DNA of 64,000 nucleotides from Piscinibacter sp. (GTDB taxonomy: Bacteria; Pseudomonadota; Gammaproteobacteria; Burkholderiales; Burkholderiaceae_C): contig JAHBZL010000019.1 in NCBI GenBank assembly GCA_019635485.1, forward strand, positions 1-64,000, given 5' to 3'. The notes under the pieces are model-generated. The model had not been told where the DNA came from. It worked only from the letters and a program-made list of their open reading frames with translations, and ran no database searches. The stretch's first letter is position 1; every line of letters starts with the position of its first letter. The position numbers and the translations under genes are program-made. Below, one piece after another: positions 35,990 to 46,408 of the stretch.

Positions 35990-37348
35990 ATGGCCGACGA
36001 CCGCATCGACATCACCCTGCTGAGCGCCGCGCAGGCGCTGGACGCGTTGCGCGAGGGGCGCGCGAGCGCGGAGGACCTCGTCAACGGCTGCCTCGCGCGC
36101 ATCCGCGCCGACGAGCCGCGCGTGCAGGCCTGGGCCTTCCTCGACGAGCAGCGCGCGCTCGAACAGGCGCGCCACGTCGACGGCGTGCGTCGCCAGGGCC
36201 ACGCGACCGGCCAGCTGCACGGGCTGCCGGTGGGCGTGAAGGACATCATCGACACGGCCGACATGCCCACCGAGGACGGCACCGTGCTGAACGCCGGCCG
36301 CCAGCCCGGCTTCGACGCCACCGTCGTCGAGCGGCTGCGCTCGGCCGGCGCGATCGTGCTCGGCAAGACGGTGACGACCGAGCTCGCCACCTACGCCCCG
36401 GGCAAGACGCGCAACCCGGTCAACCCGGAGCACACACCCGGCGGCTCGTCGAGCGGGTCCGCCGCGGCGGTGGCGGCACACATGGTGCCGGTGGCCATCG
36501 GCACGCAGACCAACGGCAGCGTGATCCGCCCGGCCGCCTTCTGCGGCGTGTTCGGCTACAAGCCGACCTTCGGCTGGGTGCCGCGGCACGGCATCCTCGA
36601 GCAGTCGCGCCCGCTGGACCAGGTCGGCTTCTTCGCGCGCAGCGTCGAGGACCTGGCCCTGGTCGCCGAACCGCTGCTGGGCTACGACGAGCGCGACCCC
36701 GACACGCGGCCGATGGCCCGGCCGCGGCTGCACGCCACGGCGATGCAGGAGCCGCCGCTGCCGCCGGTGTTCGCGATGACGCGCACGCCGAACTGGGGCG
36801 ACGCCGAGGAGCAGACGCGCCAGGCCTTCGACGAGGTGGCGCAGGCCCTGGGCGCGCAGGCCAAGCCGTTCGACGTGCCCGCGGTGCTCAACGAGGCCTG
36901 GGCCTGGCACGCGACGCTGATGGAAGCCGACCTGGCGCGCAACTTCCACGGGCTGTACGAACGCGGCCGCGCGCAGCTGAGCGAATCGCTGCGCGGACAG
37001 ATCGAACGCGGGCGGCGCGTCACCGCAGTCGACTACAACAACGCGCTGGCGCACCAGCGCACGCTCGAGGACGCCTTCGACGAGGTGTTCGACCGCTGCG
37101 ACGCGATCCTCACCGCCGCCGCGGCCGGGCCGGCCCCGCACGGCCTGTCCTCCACCGGCAGCCCGGCGTTCTGCACGCTGTGGACCTTCGCCGGCATGCC
37201 GGCGGTGACGCTGCCGCTGCTGCGCGCCGACAACGGCCTGCCGATGGGCATCCAGCTCGTCGGCCGGCGCGGCGACGATGCGCGGCTGCTGCGCACCGCG
37301 CGCTGGCTCACCGACTGGGTGCGCGCCCTCGAGCGCGCGCCCGCCTGA
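35990..37348 (+). CDS. Amidase-signature hydrolase
   Basis: 452 residues, cytoplasmic. The Ser-cisSer-Lys triad is visible: Lys84 in GLPVGVKDIID, the cis-Ser in TPGGSSSGSAAAVA (residues 153-154) and the nucleophile Ser177 in GTQTNGSVIRPAAFCGVFGYKPTFG. It hydrolyses an amide to acid and ammonia. Placed 15 bp after the TRAP permease on the same strand, it probably acts on what that transporter imports, which hints at an amide or an N-acylated acid. The exact substrate cannot be read from the sequence. Confidence 0.93.
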   Translation: MADDRIDITLLSAAQALDALREGRASAEDLVNGCLARIRADEPRVQAWAFLDEQRALEQARHVDGVRRQGHATGQLHGLPVGVKDIIDTADMPTEDGTVLNAGRQPGFDATVVERLRSAGAIVLGKTVTTELATYAPGKTRNPVNPEHTPGGSSSGSAAAVAAHMVPVAIGTQTNGSVIRPAAFCGVFGYKPTFGWVPRHGILEQSRPLDQVGFFARSVEDLALVAEPLLGYDERDPDTRPMARPRLHATAMQEPPLPPVFAMTRTPNWGDAEEQTRQAFDEVAQALGAQAKPFDVPAVLNEAWAWHATLMEADLARNFHGLYERGRAQLSESLRGQIERGRRVTAVDYNNALAHQRTLEDAFDEVFDRCDAILTAAAAGPAPHGLSSTGSPAFCTLWTFAGMPAVTLPLLRADNGLPMGIQLVGRRGDDARLLRTARWLTDWVRALERAPA

Positions 37349-37362
37349 ACCGGAGATCGACG

Positions 37363-37542
37363 ATGCAGGGCAAGCTGCTGAAGATCGTGATGGGCCTGGT
37401 CGCGCTGGTGATGGCGCTGGCCTTCTTCGCCGTGCCGATGTTCAAGCTGAAGGACCCGGCGATGATCATCGTGATCCTGATCGGGGTCGGCGCGATGGTC
37501 TACAGCTTCATCGAGTTCGTGCGCGAGAAGGACGGCGACTGA
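37363..37542 (+). CDS. Small two-span membrane protein
   Basis: 59 residues with two hydrophobic segments (IVMGLVALVMALAFFAVPMF and MIIVILIGVGAMVYSFIEFV), a Lys-rich loop between (KLKDP) and a charged tail (REKDGD). A GGAG site (37351-37354) lies 8 bp before the ATG. It ends the TRAP-amidase unit, 14 bp after the amidase. No family recognised; it may assist the transporter. Confidence 0.75.
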   Translation: MQGKLLKIVMGLVALVMALAFFAVPMFKLKDPAMIIVILIGVGAMVYSFIEFVREKDGD

Positions 37543-37600
37543 CCCCGGCCTGCCGGTCCGCTCGTTTGCCCCGCCGCGGCCGCACGCCGACAATGCCGGC

Positions 37601-38986
37601 ATGCCGACGCGCCCCCCTGCCCCCGAGCGCCTCGCCGCGCTGATCGCCGGCCTCGAGGCCGGCCTGCTGGAGCGCGGCACCGCGGTGCGCCTCGCGCTGC
37701 TGGCCGCGCTGGCTGGCGAGCATGTGCTGCTGATCGGCCCGCCGGGCACCGCGAAGAGTGAACTGGCGCGCCGCCTGCACCGCTGCTTCGCGGGCAGCCG
37801 CTACTTCGAGCGCCTGCTGACCCGCTTCACGACGCCGGAGGAACTGTTCGGCCCGCTGTCGCTGAAGGCGCTGGAGGACGATCGCTACGAACGCCTCGTC
37901 GAGGGCTACCTGCCGACGGCCAGCATCGCCTTCCTGGACGAGGTGTTCAAGGCCAACTCGGCGATCCTGAACGCGCTGCTGACGCTGCTGAACGAACGCG
38001 AGTTCGACAACGGCCGCTCGCGTACGCGCACGCCGCTGGTCAGCGTGGTCGGTGCCAGCAACGAGGTGCCGGCCGAGGAGGCGCTGCGGGCGTTCTTCGA
38101 CCGCTTCCTGGTGCGCGTGCCGGTGGCCGGCGTCAGCGAGGCCTCGTTCACCGCGCTGCTGACGCTGCCGCCCGGCCCGGCGCCCGGCGACGCGGCGCCG
38201 ATCGAGCCCGACGAGCTGCAGGCCTGGCTCGCGGCACGCGACGGCGTGACCGTGCCGCCGCCCGTGCTCGATGCTCTGGCCGCGCTGCGCCGCTTCGCCA
38301 CTGGGCGGGACATCGTGGTCTCGGACCGGCGCTGGCGCCAGCTGGTCGGCCTGCTGCGCAGCGCCGCGCACGGCGAGGGCCGCGCGGCCGTCGACCCGCT
38401 CGACCTGTGGCTCGCCCCGTACGTGGTTGCGGCTCAGCCGGAGCAGGTGGCGGCGCTGCAGGACTGGTTCGTGTACGAGGTCGCCCGCGCGCCGCTGCAG
38501 GAGGCCCCGTGGCTGACGCGGGCCGTCGAGGCCTTCGAGCAGCAGCTCGAGATCGAGCACCAGCTGCCCGCCGAGGACGGCGACGACTCCGCCGGCAAGC
38601 TCGCGCTGGCGCGTTCGCTGGGTGGCACGGCCGAGGGCGGACCGCTGCGCATCGTGTCGAAAGCGCTTGAGGACCGGCTGCGCCGGCGCTGGAGCCCGGT
38701 GCACGTGGCGGCGCGCCTGGCCCAGATCGACGAGGTCGTTTCGCGCGCCGCCGCGCCGCTGCCGGCGCTGCGCACCGAGCTGGCCGCGCTCGAAGCGGCG
38801 CTGGCCGGCCGCCTGTGGCTGCCGCCGGAACTCGCGGGCTTGCTGCTCGGCAACCGGCGCACGACGGTCGCCGTGCTGGAAGCGCTGCTGCAGCGCCTTG
38901 ATGCGACGCGCGCCGGCTTCGCCGCGCTGCCGGTGGACGACCAGCTCCCGCCGCAGCAGCCCGAGCCGGTCGCGATCGGCGCCTGA
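37601..38986 (+). CDS. MoxR/RavA-type AAA+ ATPase
   Basis: 461 residues. The AAA+ core shows Walker A in LLIGPPGTAKSELARRLH (residues about 45-53), LTRFTTPEELFGPLSLKALE, Walker B and sensor residues in IAFLDEVFKANSAILNALLTLLNEREFD and SVVGASNEVPAEEALRAFFDRFLVRVPV. The C-terminal 170 residues are helical and RavA-like. With the VWA-domain partner 2 bp downstream it forms a RavA-ViaA pair; in E. coli this pair acts as a chaperone-like system linked to respiratory complexes. A -10-like GACAAT ends 6 bp before the ATG. Confidence 0.9.
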   Translation: MPTRPPAPERLAALIAGLEAGLLERGTAVRLALLAALAGEHVLLIGPPGTAKSELARRLHRCFAGSRYFERLLTRFTTPEELFGPLSLKALEDDRYERLVEGYLPTASIAFLDEVFKANSAILNALLTLLNEREFDNGRSRTRTPLVSVVGASNEVPAEEALRAFFDRFLVRVPVAGVSEASFTALLTLPPGPAPGDAAPIEPDELQAWLAARDGVTVPPPVLDALAALRRFATGRDIVVSDRRWRQLVGLLRSAAHGEGRAAVDPLDLWLAPYVVAAQPEQVAALQDWFVYEVARAPLQEAPWLTRAVEAFEQQLEIEHQLPAEDGDDSAGKLALARSLGGTAEGGPLRIVSKALEDRLRRRWSPVHVAARLAQIDEVVSRAAAPLPALRTELAALEAALAGRLWLPPELAGLLLGNRRTTVAVLEALLQRLDATRAGFAALPVDDQLPPQQPEPVAIGA

Positions 38987-38988
38987 GC

Positions 38989-40476
38989 ATGGACCTGGAC
39001 CGGCCCTACGACCGGCTCGGCGCGCTGGCGCGCGAGCTGTGGCTGCCGGGCCTGGTCTGCTCCGCCGGCCGCAGCGCCGAGCGCCTGGCCCAGCTGCACC
39101 TCTGGGGCGAGGCGCTGGCGCGCGGTGAGCTGCCGGAGGCGGCGCTGGACTTCGGCGACCCCGACGCGCTCGCAGCGCTGCGCGAGGCGATCGGCGAGCT
39201 GGACCTGCCCGCGCTGTGCCGCGGCGTGCCGGCGCTGGCGCGGCAGGTGCTGCGCACGCTGCTGTGGCACCTGGACCGCATCGTCGACCATCAGCCGGCG
39301 CTGGACCGCCGCGCGGCGATCGCGCGCGCGGCGGCGGACTTCCACGCCGAGTGGCAGGTCGAGAAGGCGGGCTGGGAGGAGCAGCTCGCACTGCTGCGCG
39401 ACCTCGGCGACCTCGCCGCGCTGCGCTGGGACGAGCTGCGCGGGCGCCTCGCGGCACGCGAATGGCGCGAGGCGCAGCGCCTGGCGGCGCTGCTGGAACA
39501 CCTGCAGCCGCTGGCCGAGCTGATCGACACGCTGGGCCGCAGCGAACACCATCCGCCGCGGAGCCGCACGCCCGCGCCGCAGCGGGCGGCCGCCGACACC
39601 GCACTACCGCTGGTCGAGCGCGAAACGCGCCTGCCCGATGCGCCGGGCGAGCTGCGCGGCATCCGACACTCCGACCGGATCGAGCGCATGCTCGGCAGCG
39701 AGGCGCTGCAGATCCGCCACCCGGTGCTGCACAAGCTGTGGCGAGCACGGCTGGCGGAGAGCCGCCTGCTGACCTACGAGAGCGAGGCGGTGCTGATCGA
39801 GCGCGTGCCGGACCCGGGCGGCCGCGCACGCGCCGCCACCGCGGTCGCCGACGCGACCCTGCAGCGCGGGCCGATCATCCTCGCCGTCGACACCTCGGGC
39901 TCGATGCGCGGCGCGCCGGAGCAGATCGCGAAGGCGGTGGTGCTGCAGGCGCTGCGCGTCGCGCACCGCGAACGGCGCGGCTGCCTGCTGATCGCGTTCG
40001 GCGGGCCGGGCGAGCTCGTCGAGCGCGACCTGCACCCGCCCGGGGCCACGGCCGCGGGCGTGGATGCGCTGCTCGAACTGATCGGCCAGTCCTTCGACGG
40101 CGGCACCGACGTGCAGGCGCCGATCGAGCGCGCCGTCATGCGCCTGGGCGAGCAGCGCTGGAGCAGCGCGGACCTGCTGATCGTCAGCGACGGCGAGTAC
40201 GGCTGCACGCCGGCCACGCTGGAGCAGCTCGATGCGGCGCGCCGCGACCTCGGCCTGCGCGTGCAGGGCATCCTGGTCGGCGACCGCGAGACGCTCGGCC
40301 TGCTCGACACCTGCGACGACGTCTACTGGCTGCGCGACTGGCGCCGCTACACCGGCGCGACGCCGCAGCGCGAGGGCTTCGTGCCCGTGCACACCGCCAG
40401 CCTCACCGCGCTCTACTTCCCGAACGCCCTGACGCCGCGCGCGGCCGCCACCGCCGCGCGGCGGCCGCAGATGTGA
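38989..40476 (+). CDS. VWA-domain protein (ViaA-like)
   Basis: 495 residues. The first 280 residues are helical with many Leu/Arg/Glu, as in ViaA. The von Willebrand A domain begins near residue 294 with the metal site (MIDAS) DTSGSMRGAP at 301-310, then GGTDVQAPIERAVMRLG and LLIVSDGEYG. It starts 2 bp after the ATPase stop codon, so the two are co-translated. Its last 25 residues form an Ala/Arg-rich tail. Role: partner of the MoxR-type ATPase; client proteins are unknown. Confidence 0.88.
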   Translation: MDLDRPYDRLGALARELWLPGLVCSAGRSAERLAQLHLWGEALARGELPEAALDFGDPDALAALREAIGELDLPALCRGVPALARQVLRTLLWHLDRIVDHQPALDRRAAIARAAADFHAEWQVEKAGWEEQLALLRDLGDLAALRWDELRGRLAAREWREAQRLAALLEHLQPLAELIDTLGRSEHHPPRSRTPAPQRAAADTALPLVERETRLPDAPGELRGIRHSDRIERMLGSEALQIRHPVLHKLWRARLAESRLLTYESEAVLIERVPDPGGRARAATAVADATLQRGPIILAVDTSGSMRGAPEQIAKAVVLQALRVAHRERRGCLLIAFGGPGELVERDLHPPGATAAGVDALLELIGQSFDGGTDVQAPIERAVMRLGEQRWSSADLLIVSDGEYGCTPATLEQLDAARRDLGLRVQGILVGDRETLGLLDTCDDVYWLRDWRRYTGATPQREGFVPVHTASLTALYFPNALTPRAAATAARRPQM

Positions 40477-40591
40477 CCAGCTGATGCGGCGGCGCCGGCC
40501 GCGGTGAGCGCGCGTCACAGTTGGACACCGGCTGATGTCTGCCTCAGGCATCGTGTGCCCTGCCGCGGCCCGACCGCGACGGGGAGGACGC

Positions 40592-42498
<1,907 letters not shown>

Positions 42499-42502
<4 letters not shown>

Positions 42503-43935
42503 AGAACCCGACGATGAACCGACGCCATTGGCTCAAGCTCGCCGGCCTGGTCGGCGCCTCGCTCGGCGCCGGTGCGATCACCAACCTGCTCGCGCCGCCG
42601 CGCGCCGCCCGCGCGGCCGACTACAAGGCACTGGTGTGCGTGTTCCTGTACGGCGGCAACGACGGCCTGAACACCATCGTGCCGACCGACGCGACGCGCT
42701 ACGGCCAGTACGCCGCGGTGCGCCAGGGCCTGGCGCTGCCGCAGGCCAGCCTGGTCGGGCTGGGCAGCAGCGGCTACGGCCTGCACCCGTCGCTGGCCGC
42801 GCTCGCGCCGGCCTGGAACGAAGGGCGGCTGGCGCCGGTGTTCAACGTCGGCCCGCTGTTCCAGCCGACCACCAAGGCGCAGTTCCGCGCCGCGCCGGCC
42901 AGTTCGGACATCGTGCCGGACAACCTGTTCTCGCACAGCGACCAGCAGCTGCTGTGGGAGTCCGGCAGCACCGACGCGTTGACGCGCACCGGCTGGGGCG
43001 GCCGTGCGGCGGACACGCTGGCCACCGTCAACCCGGTCATCTCGGTCGGCGGCAACGGCCGCTTCGGGCTCTCGGCGCGCTCGGCGCCGCTGGTGCTGCC
43101 CGAACCTGGTGCGACCTTCGGCGCCTACGAACTCGGTAACGACGCCTGGCGGCTGCAGTACGCGCCCCTGGTGGCGCGTGCCGCCGCGTTGCGCGCGCTG
43201 TACCAGCAGACGCAGGACAACGACCTCGCCGAGGCCTACGCGGCGATGCAGCGCGATGCGTTCACGATGTCCGACCGCCTCGCGGCGCTGATCAAGATCA
43301 AGCCCGGCCAGCCCGGCTCGGTGCCGGAGATCGACAACGCGTTCGCCGGCCTGATCGCCAACGGCGACGTCGCCGCCGGCCTGCCGCGCCAGCTGTACCA
43401 GGTGGCCAAGCTGATCGCCGGCAACGCGACGGTGCAGGGCAACCGGCAGATCTTCTTCGCCCAGCTGGGCGGCTTCGACACGCACGGCAACCAGATCGGC
43501 GGCAGCGTGCTGGTGGGCACGCACGCCACGCTGCTCAAGCAGGTGGGCGACGCGCTGGCCGCGTTCCACAACGCGATGAAGGCGCTCGGCCTGGCGGACG
43601 CCGTCACCGCGTTCACGCAGAGCGACTTCGGCCGCACCTTCCTGCCCAACAACAGCAGCGGCACCGACCACGCCTGGGGCAACCAGCACCTGGTGCTGGG
43701 CGGCGCGGTGCGGGGCGGGTTGACCTACGGCAGCTACCCGACGCTGCAGCTGGGCGGGCCGGACGACGTCGGCGTCGAGAGCTGGGAGCGCCAGGGGCGC
43801 TGGCTGCCGACCACCTCGGTGGACCAGTACGCCGCGACGCTGCTGTCCTGGTTCGGCGCCACCGACACCCAGCTCGACGCGGTGCTGCCCAACCTGCGCA
43901 ACTTCGGCAGCGCGCGCCGGCTCGGCTTCCTGTAG
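42499..43935 (+). CDS. DUF1501 protein, Tat-exported
   Basis: 478 residues. The start ATG overlaps the upstream TGA (ATGA). A twin-arginine-type N-terminus (MNRRHWLKLAGLVGASLGAGA) leads to the DUF1501 domain: LVCVFLYGGNDGLNTIVPTD, GLHPSLAALAPAWNEGRLAPVFNVGPL, FAQLGGFDTHGNQ, TFLPNNSSGTDHAWGNQHLVLGGAV and ATLLSWFG. The fold is related to sulfatases/alkaline phosphatases. With its DUF1800 partner it forms a secreted pair of unknown function. A hairpin follows 20 bp after the stop. Confidence 0.92.
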
Positions 43936-43954
43936 GCGCTGCTCGCACCGCGGC

Positions 43955-43978
43955 CCGGGTACACCCCAAGGTACCCGG
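43955..43978. repeat. Perfect inverted repeat after the DUF1501 gene
   Basis: CCGGGTAC-ACCCCAAG-GTACCCGG: perfect 8-bp arms and an 8-base loop, 20 bp after the DUF1501 stop. No T-run follows, so it could be a transcription-stop hairpin of non-classical type or an operator for the kinase gene 146 bp downstream. Confidence 0.5.
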
Positions 43979-44123
43979 CGGCGTGACTCCGTGCCCGCTC
44001 GTGCAACCGGCCCGTCGGTCGCGGCTGCAGGCTGTCCGGCCGGCGCGCCGGGCTGTCGCACGGCGCTCGCGGCGCACCGGGGCGGCCCGTACAGTCGGGC
44101 CCGTTGTCAAGAACCGCCGAGCC

Positions 44124-45575
44124 ATGTCCGCGTCCACGCCACCCGCCTCGCCGCAGCCACCCGCCCCGCCGCCTCCGCCGGTGCCTCCGGCAGCGCCCTC
44201 CCCGGCCGCGGCGTCCAACGCCTGGCGGGATTTCGGTGCCGCGCTGCTGCGCGCCTTCCACGCCTACGGCAGCTGGCTGGTCAGCATCAGCTGGAAGCGC
44301 TTCTTCCTGCTCGCCCTGCTGCTGATGATCATCTCCGGCATCGCGCAGAACGTGCCGCCGTTCAACTGGCCCGCGCCGAGCCTGCGCATGGTCGAGATCG
44401 ACACCGTGCCGACGCCGCCGACGCCGCCGGCAGCACCCAAGGCCCCGAAGGCGCCGGTGATCCAGATCGAGAAACCCGATACGGCGGCCAGCGGCGCGCG
44501 CGACGGCGTGGAGATCACGATCGGCAAGCAGGGCATCCGCATCCGTCCGACGCCGGCGGCCGAGGCCGCCTCCGCGACGGGTGTGGACGTGAAGCCTGAC
44601 GGCATCGAGATCAAGGTGCCGCCCGGGGCGGACAGCGACGAGGTGCGCGAGGCGATCCGCGAGGCGCGCGACGAGATCAAGGCCGCGATCGAGGAAGCCC
44701 GGGCGGCCGCCGCCGAAGCCGTCGCCGAGGAGGCGCGCAAGGAGCATGACGTGACGGTTCGCGTGAACGCGTCGCGGCGCCCACGTGTCGTGCACGTCGG
44801 CGATGCGCTGCCCGAGCTGGCGCTGCTGTGGATCGCGATGTCGGCGATCCTGAAGATCACCTACAAGGGTCGCCTGCAGGCGGAGGTCAAGGCCGCGCAG
44901 GCGACCGAGACCGCCGAGGCCGAATCGCTGAAGCGCCAGGTGGTCGAGGCGCGCATGGCGGCGATGCAGGCGCAGGTGGAGCCGCACTTCCTGTTCAACA
45001 CGCTGGCCTCGATCGACCACCTGATCGAGACCGACCCGCCGCGCGCGTCGGCGATGCAGAAGAACCTGATCGCGCTGCTGCGCGCGTCGATGCCGACCAT
45101 GCGCGAGGCCAACGCCGCCGCCAACGGCGTGCGTGACCTGGGCCGCGAGATGGCGGTGATCACGCCCTACCTCGAGATCCTGAAGGTGCGCATGGAGGAC
45201 CGGCTGCAGACCGTGATCGACGTGCCCGAAGGCCTGCGCTCGGCCGAGTTCCCGCCGATGATGATCCAAAGCCTCGTCGAGAACGCGATCAAGCACGGCC
45301 TGGAGCCCAAGCCCGAGGGCGGCACGCTGACGGTGAAGGCCGAGATCGTGCACGGCAAGCTCGCGGTGTCGGTCAGCGACACCGGCGTCGGTTTCGGCAA
45401 GGCGGCCACCGCCGGCACGGGCATCGGGCTGAACAACATCCGCGAACGCCTGGCGCTGCTGTACGGCCGCAAGGCCACGCTGACGGTGACCGAGAACGCG
45501 CCGCAGGGCACGCGGGTCACGATCACCGTGCCCTACGTCGCACAGAACGGCGACGCGGCTACGATGTCGGCATGA
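44124..45575 (+). CDS. LytS-type sensor histidine kinase
   Basis: 483 residues. A Pro-rich cytoplasmic N-terminus (about 1-32) precedes a first membrane helix (FFLLALLLMIISGIA, about 63-77). A large extracytoplasmic part of about 150 residues includes a charged helical stretch (VREAIREARDEIKAAIEEA). A second membrane helix is near residue 235 (LALLWIAMSAILKITY). Then come the His_kinase domain with QVEPHFLFNTLASIDHLIE and an HATPase domain (LVENAIKHGLEPKPEGG, DTGVGFGKA, GIGLNNIRERLALLYG). It is paired with the LytTR regulator through a 4-bp ATGA overlap. Confidence 0.92.
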   Translation: MSASTPPASPQPPAPPPPPVPPAAPSPAAASNAWRDFGAALLRAFHAYGSWLVSISWKRFFLLALLLMIISGIAQNVPPFNWPAPSLRMVEIDTVPTPPTPPAAPKAPKAPVIQIEKPDTAASGARDGVEITIGKQGIRIRPTPAAEAASATGVDVKPDGIEIKVPPGADSDEVREAIREARDEIKAAIEEARAAAAEAVAEEARKEHDVTVRVNASRRPRVVHVGDALPELALLWIAMSAILKITYKGRLQAEVKAAQATETAEAESLKRQVVEARMAAMQAQVEPHFLFNTLASIDHLIETDPPRASAMQKNLIALLRASMPTMREANAAANGVRDLGREMAVITPYLEILKVRMEDRLQTVIDVPEGLRSAEFPPMMIQSLVENAIKHGLEPKPEGGTLTVKAEIVHGKLAVSVSDTGVGFGKAATAGTGIGLNNIRERLALLYGRKATLTVTENAPQGTRVTITVPYVAQNGDAATMSA

Positions 45576-46408
45576 ACGCACCCAGCCCGGACCGGCCCGC
45601 GACGACGCGCGCCGTGATCGCCGACGACGAGCGCCTGATGCGCGAGCAGTTGCGCGCTCGGCTCGCCGAGGTCTGGCCCGAGCTGGAGATCGTCGCCGAG
45701 GCGAAGAACGGCCTGGAGGCGGTGCAGCTGGTCGAGCAGCACCACCCGGCGCTGGTGTTCCTCGACATCCGCATGCCGGGCAAGACCGGCATCGAGGCCG
45801 CGCGCGACATCGCCCAGCTGCCGAGCGGCGAAGACGCCCCCGACGGCTGGGCCGGCTGCGAGATCATCTTCATCACCGCCTACGACGAGTACGCCGTGCA
45901 GGCCTTCGAGCAGGGGGCGGCCGACTACGTGCTCAAGCCCGCCGAGCGCGAGCGCCTGGCGCTGACCGTCGAGCGCGTGCGCAGGCGGCTCGCGCAGCGC
46001 GGCAGCGGCGACGCCCCCGAGGCACCGCACATGCAGCTGCTGCTGCAGAAGCTGGCCGCGCAGATGAACCCGTCCGGCGCGGCGCGCCTGAAGTGGATCC
46101 AGGCGACGGTGGGCCAGAGCATCCAGATGATCCCGGTCGAGGACGTGCTCTTCTTCATCTCGGACGAGAAGTACACGCGCGTGCAGACCGCCACCGTCGA
46201 GGCGCTGATCCGCAAGCCGATCAAGGAGCTGGTCGAGGAGCTCGACGCCGAGCTGTTCTGGCAGATCCACCGCTCGACGCTGGTGAACGTGAAGGCGATC
46301 GCCGGCATCAGCCGCGACCTGCGCGGCCGCCAGCTGGTCAGCGTGAAGGGTCACCCGGAGAAGCTCGAGGTCAGCCGCAGCTTCACCGGGCTGTTCAAGG
46401 GGATGTAG
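45572..46408 (+). CDS. LytTR-type response regulator
   Basis: 278 residues. The receiver has the Asp pair at 18-19 (IADDERL), phospho-acceptor Asp65 in LVFLDIRMPGKTG and Lys in YVLKPAERE. The C-terminal LytTR DNA-binding domain begins near residue 165 (LKWIQATVGQSIQMIPVEDVLFFISDEKYTRVQT, FWQIHRSTLVNVKAI). It should be phosphorylated by the overlapping LytS-type kinase and bind direct repeats upstream of its targets. A -10-like TACGAT ends 6 bp before the ATG, inside the kinase gene. Its 3' end overlaps the convergent helicase gene by 14 bp. Confidence 0.94.
   Translation: MNAPSPDRPATTRAVIADDERLMREQLRARLAEVWPELEIVAEAKNGLEAVQLVEQHHPALVFLDIRMPGKTGIEAARDIAQLPSGEDAPDGWAGCEIIFITAYDEYAVQAFEQGAADYVLKPAERERLALTVERVRRRLAQRGSGDAPEAPHMQLLLQKLAAQMNPSGAARLKWIQATVGQSIQMIPVEDVLFFISDEKYTRVQTATVEALIRKPIKELVEELDAELFWQIHRSTLVNVKAIAGISRDLRGRQLVSVKGHPEKLEVSRSFTGLFKGM

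Noticed and set aside
34403-37141. 912-residue open frame on the minus strand
   Set aside because: Antisense shadow across the TRAP permease and amidase genes, full of Arg/His/Glu/Gln runs and no domain pattern.
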